From JAFGRU01 sp016934985 (lineage in GTDB: Bacteria; Desulfobacterota; Desulfuromonadia; Desulfuromonadales; JAAYDE01), in contig CAXXJQ010000004.1 of the NCBI GenBank assembly GCA_963665045.2, positions 1 to 64,000 of the forward strand: a stretch of DNA of 64,000 nt, in the 5' to 3' direction. Positions 61,578 through 64,000 of this stretch are shown here, piece after piece; the stretch's first letter is position 1; each line of letters starts with the position of its first letter. A program made the position numbers and the translations under genes. The notes under the pieces were generated by a model, which did not search any database, was not told the origin of the DNA, and saw nothing but the letters and a program-made list of their open reading frames with translations.

Positions 61578-64000
61578 TGGCACAGACATCCGGCCGCAAA
61601 CACTCCCTGGCCAGCCGTATTGTTGACAAGTTTCTGGGCGGCAATCTCTCCATTATTCTCATCCTTCTTTCTCTGCTCGCCGGTCTTGCGGCCATAATGC
61701 TCACGCCCCGGGAAGAGGAGCCGCAGATCGAAGTTCCCCTGGCGGATGTCTACGTGCATATGCCCGGCGCCAGCGCCGAAGAGGTCGAAAAGCTGGTGGC
61801 CACGCGCCTCGAAAAACTCCTCTGGCAGGTCGATGGGGTGGAGTACGTTTATTCCATGTCCCGCCCTGATATGGCCGTGGTTACGGCCCGGTTTTTTGTC
61901 GGAGAGGACCGCATTGGCTCCCTTGTCAAACTGCATAACAAGATCGTCACTCACCAGGACCTGATCCCTGCGGGCGTGAGCGGCTGGGTGGTCAAGCCCA
62001 TTGCCGTGGATGACGTTCCCATCGTCAATCTCACCCTTTACAGCGCCGAGCTTTCGGACCATGATCTGCGCCGTGTGGCCGAGGAGGTAGTCGATCGCCT
62101 GCAGGGGGTCAAAAACACCAGTGTCACCCAGATTGTCGGTGGCCGGCCCCGGAAGCTGCGTGTCGATGTTCTGCCCCAGCAGCTTCAGGCCCGGGGGCTG
62201 ACTCTGCTGGATCTGGAAAGGGCTCTCCAGGGGGCTAACGTCGAAATGCCCGCCGGCAGCTTCCAGCGCGAAAACAGCGAGTTTCTGGTGCGTGGCGGCG
62301 ACTTCCTCCGAACCTCCCGGGAGGTTGGCGAACTGGTGGTCGGGGTCAGCAACGGGGTGCCGATCTATCTCCGCGACATCGCCACCGTCCGCGACGGCAT
62401 GGCCGAGGCCGGGACCTACACCCGTCTGCGCTTCGGCCCGGGCCATGCCAAAAAAGGGGACATTGCTAAACAGGAATATCAGGCGGTTCACATTGCCGTG
62501 GCCAAGAAAAAGGGTACCAACGCCGTGACCGTGGCGGAAGAGGTCATTGCCGAGGTGGGCAGAATGGAGGGGGTCATTATCCCCGACGGGGTCCAGGTCG
62601 AGGTGACCCGCAACTACGGGGAAACCGCCAACCACAAGGTCAATGAACTGATCATGCATCTGGGCATCGCCATCGCCACGGTTCTTGCGCTCATTTTTTT
62701 CTCCCTGGGCTGGCGCGAAGCCCTTATCGTCGCGGTATCCATACCTATCATCTACTCATTGACCTTGCTCTGTAACTACTGGTTCGGTTATTCCATCAAC
62801 CGCGTCACCCTCTTTGCCCTCGTCCTCGCCCTGGGATTGCTGGTCGACGATCCCATCGTCGATGTGGAAAATATCTACCGCCACTTCAAGATGCGCAAGG
62901 AGCCTCCCCGTGATGCCGTCCTGTCGGCCGTGGACGAGGTCCGGCCCCCGGTTATCCTGGCGACCCTGGCGGTCATTGTCTCGTTTCTGCCCATGTTTTT
63001 CATTACCGGCATGATGGGACCCTACATGCGCCCCATGGCGGTCAACGTGCCGCTGACCATGGTCATGTCCCTGGTGGTGGCTTTCACCGTCACGCCATGG
63101 ATGACCTACCGCCTGCTCAGAAGCCAGTACGGCAAGGGCAAAGAGGAAGAGGCGATTGAAGAGAGCCGCTTTTACCGCCTCTACCGGAAAATCCTTGGCC
63201 CGTTTCTGGCCAGCAGAAAGAAGGCCTGGCTGCTCATGGGCGTCGTCGTGGGGCTGCTGATCGCTTCCATGCTGTTGCCGGTATTCGGGCTCGTTCCACT
63301 GAAAATGCTCCCCTTTGACAACAAAAATGAGTTTCAACTTGTTATCGACATGCCTGAGGGAACCCCGCTGGAAAAGACCGACGCCGTGGTCAGGGCGCTG
63401 GAAGATTATCTGGGACGGGTCAACGAGGTGACTGATTTTGAAGCTTACGTGGGAACCGCGAGCGCCATGGATTTCAACGGCATGGTGCGCCACTACTATT
63501 TTCGGCAGGAGCCCCATCTGGCCGATATCCGCATCAATCTGGCGGCCAAAGGGGACCGCAGCCGGCAGAGTCACGAGATAGCCCTGCGCCTGCGTAACGA
63601 CCTGACTGCAATCGCCCATTCGCTCGGGGCTGATTTGAAGATTGTCGAAGCACCCCCGGGTCCGCCGGTCATTGCCACCCTGGTGGCAGAAGTCTATGCC
63701 GACGCCGGTCTGTCCTATGAACGCCAGATTGCTGCCGCGCAAATCATCAAAAAACAAATGTTGACCATGGAAGGCGTGGTCGATGTCGACGACAGCGTTG
63801 AATTTCCGCAAAGCGAGTACCGTTTTGTTCCGGATCGGGGAAAAGCAGCTCTCAACGGCATCAGCGTTGCTGACATTGCCCGTACCCTGACCATGGCTTT
63901 ACAGGGCTCCGCCGCCGGTACCCTGCATATTGGTACAGAGCGCAACCCGCTGCCCATCATGCTGCGCCTGCCCCGCGAGGAACGTTCTTCTCTGGAGGAC
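61577..64000 (+). CDS. RND efflux permease (AcrB family), cut by window end
   Basis: 808 residues are visible, and the gene runs off the window. The first membrane helix is LSIILILLSLLAGLAAIM, followed by PQIEVPLADVYVHMPGAS, typical of AcrB/MexB relatives. The porter domain includes IVGGRPRKLRVDVLPQQL. The TM4 motif LALGLLVDDPIVDVENIYR keeps the two Asp of the proton relay, so it should be driven by the proton gradient. The second half begins KILGPFLASRKKAWLLMG. The substrate (drug, metal or lipid) is not evident. The ATG overlaps the adaptor stop (TGATG). Confidence 0.93.
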   Translation, partial: MAQTSGRKHSLASRIVDKFLGGNLSIILILLSLLAGLAAIMLTPREEEPQIEVPLADVYVHMPGASAEEVEKLVATRLEKLLWQVDGVEYVYSMSRPDMAVVTARFFVGEDRIGSLVKLHNKIVTHQDLIPAGVSGWVVKPIAVDDVPIVNLTLYSAELSDHDLRRVAEEVVDRLQGVKNTSVTQIVGGRPRKLRVDVLPQQLQARGLTLLDLERALQGANVEMPAGSFQRENSEFLVRGGDFLRTSREVGELVVGVSNGVPIYLRDIATVRDGMAEAGTYTRLRFGPGHAKKGDIAKQEYQAVHIAVAKKKGTNAVTVAEEVIAEVGRMEGVIIPDGVQVEVTRNYGETANHKVNELIMHLGIAIATVLALIFFSLGWREALIVAVSIPIIYSLTLLCNYWFGYSINRVTLFALVLALGLLVDDPIVDVENIYRHFKMRKEPPRDAVLSAVDEVRPPVILATLAVIVSFLPMFFITGMMGPYMRPMAVNVPLTMVMSLVVAFTVTPWMTYRLLRSQYGKGKEEEAIEESRFYRLYRKILGPFLASRKKAWLLMGVVVGLLIASMLLPVFGLVPLKMLPFDNKNEFQLVIDMPEGTPLEKTDAVVRALEDYLGRVNEVTDFEAYVGTASAMDFNGMVRHYYFRQEPHLADIRINLAAKGDRSRQSHEIALRLRNDLTAIAHSLGADLKIVEAPPGPPVIATLVAEVYADAGLSYERQIAAAQIIKKQMLTMEGVVDVDDSVEFPQSEYRFVPDRGKAALNGISVADIARTLTMALQGSAAGTLHIGTERNPLPIMLRLPREERSSLED

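Noticed and set aside
61040..62659. 539-codon minus-strand frame across the efflux genes
   Set aside because: Antisense to two strongly supported RND pump genes, His/Gly-rich without a domain.
62756..63811. 351-codon minus-strand frame at the window end
   Set aside because: Antisense to the RND permease, His/Gln/Asp-rich composition typical of a shadow frame.

Overview
The window looks like chromosome from a Gram-negative deltaproteobacterium of the Desulfuromonadales/Geobacterales type (Desulfobacterota). This is inferred from gene content, not from a marker gene. Supporting features are the short asparaginase-domain protein, the TIGR03790 remnant, the MlaEFDAC set with an appended cNMP-binding protein, a MucR-type regulator, rpoH behind a CIRCE operator, several PilZ, GGDEF and HDOD proteins, and a RND/TolC efflux operon. 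No ribosomal RNA, CRISPR array or intact insertion sequence was seen.

Layout. 1-4.5 kb: the end of a DUF4126 membrane protein, an asparaginase-like protein, a decayed TIGR03790 gene, a phenylacetate-CoA ligase/ACT-domain pair, and a secreted PDC-like sensor protein. 4.8-10.5 kb: envelope quality control and heat shock, with Prc protease, BamD, RpoH under a CIRCE site, a TerB-like protein and a YtqB/MnmM-like methyltransferase. 10.8-14.8 kb: a six-gene operon for phospholipid transport between the membranes (MlaE, F, D, A, C plus a cNMP-binding protein). 15-20.3 kb: a periplasmic solute-binding protein facing a hybrid histidine kinase and a REC-GGDEF diguanylate cyclase whose genes overlap. 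21.3-30.8 kb: housekeeping genes (ligA, a CBS/CorC transporter, secA, argJ, deoC, deoB). 30.8-35.4 kb: a pseudoreceiver-PilZ protein, a DUF2914 protein, MucR, and a 708-residue receiver protein with a long acidic/proline repeat region. 35.5-41.7 kb: valS, an AIM24-family protein and polA.

41.7-49.3 kb is an accessory stretch. It holds a REP-like palindrome, a lipoprotein gene, a type V fructose-bisphosphatase gene bracketed by duplicated terminator modules, a J-domain/zinc-ribbon/PilZ fusion, a possible MITE with perfect 12-bp terminal repeats, a phosphatidylserine decarboxylase gene set among diverged copies of a noncoding repeat, and a short hypothetical gene. 49.3-59 kb carries a ketopantoate-reductase-like gene, tadA, tRNA-Ser(CGA), an HDOD protein, an ArsR/DUF2087/GIY-YIG fusion with a clear promoter and operator, a pair of small hypothetical genes, hsp20, a membrane protein, a 35-residue membrane peptide and lon. 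The window ends in a TolC/adaptor/RND efflux operon cut off at its 3' end.

Two themes recur. One is envelope and proteostasis: Prc, BamD, Mla, SecA, RpoH, Hsp20 and Lon. The other is c-di-GMP and polarity-type signalling: REC-GGDEF, two PilZ proteins, HDOD, and a receiver protein whose disordered acidic middle and C-terminal helices resemble the layout of the polar scaffold PopZ. That receiver protein is the most interesting candidate for something undescribed. The GIY-YIG fusion, the J-PilZ fusion and the repeat-rich psd/FBPase region come next.
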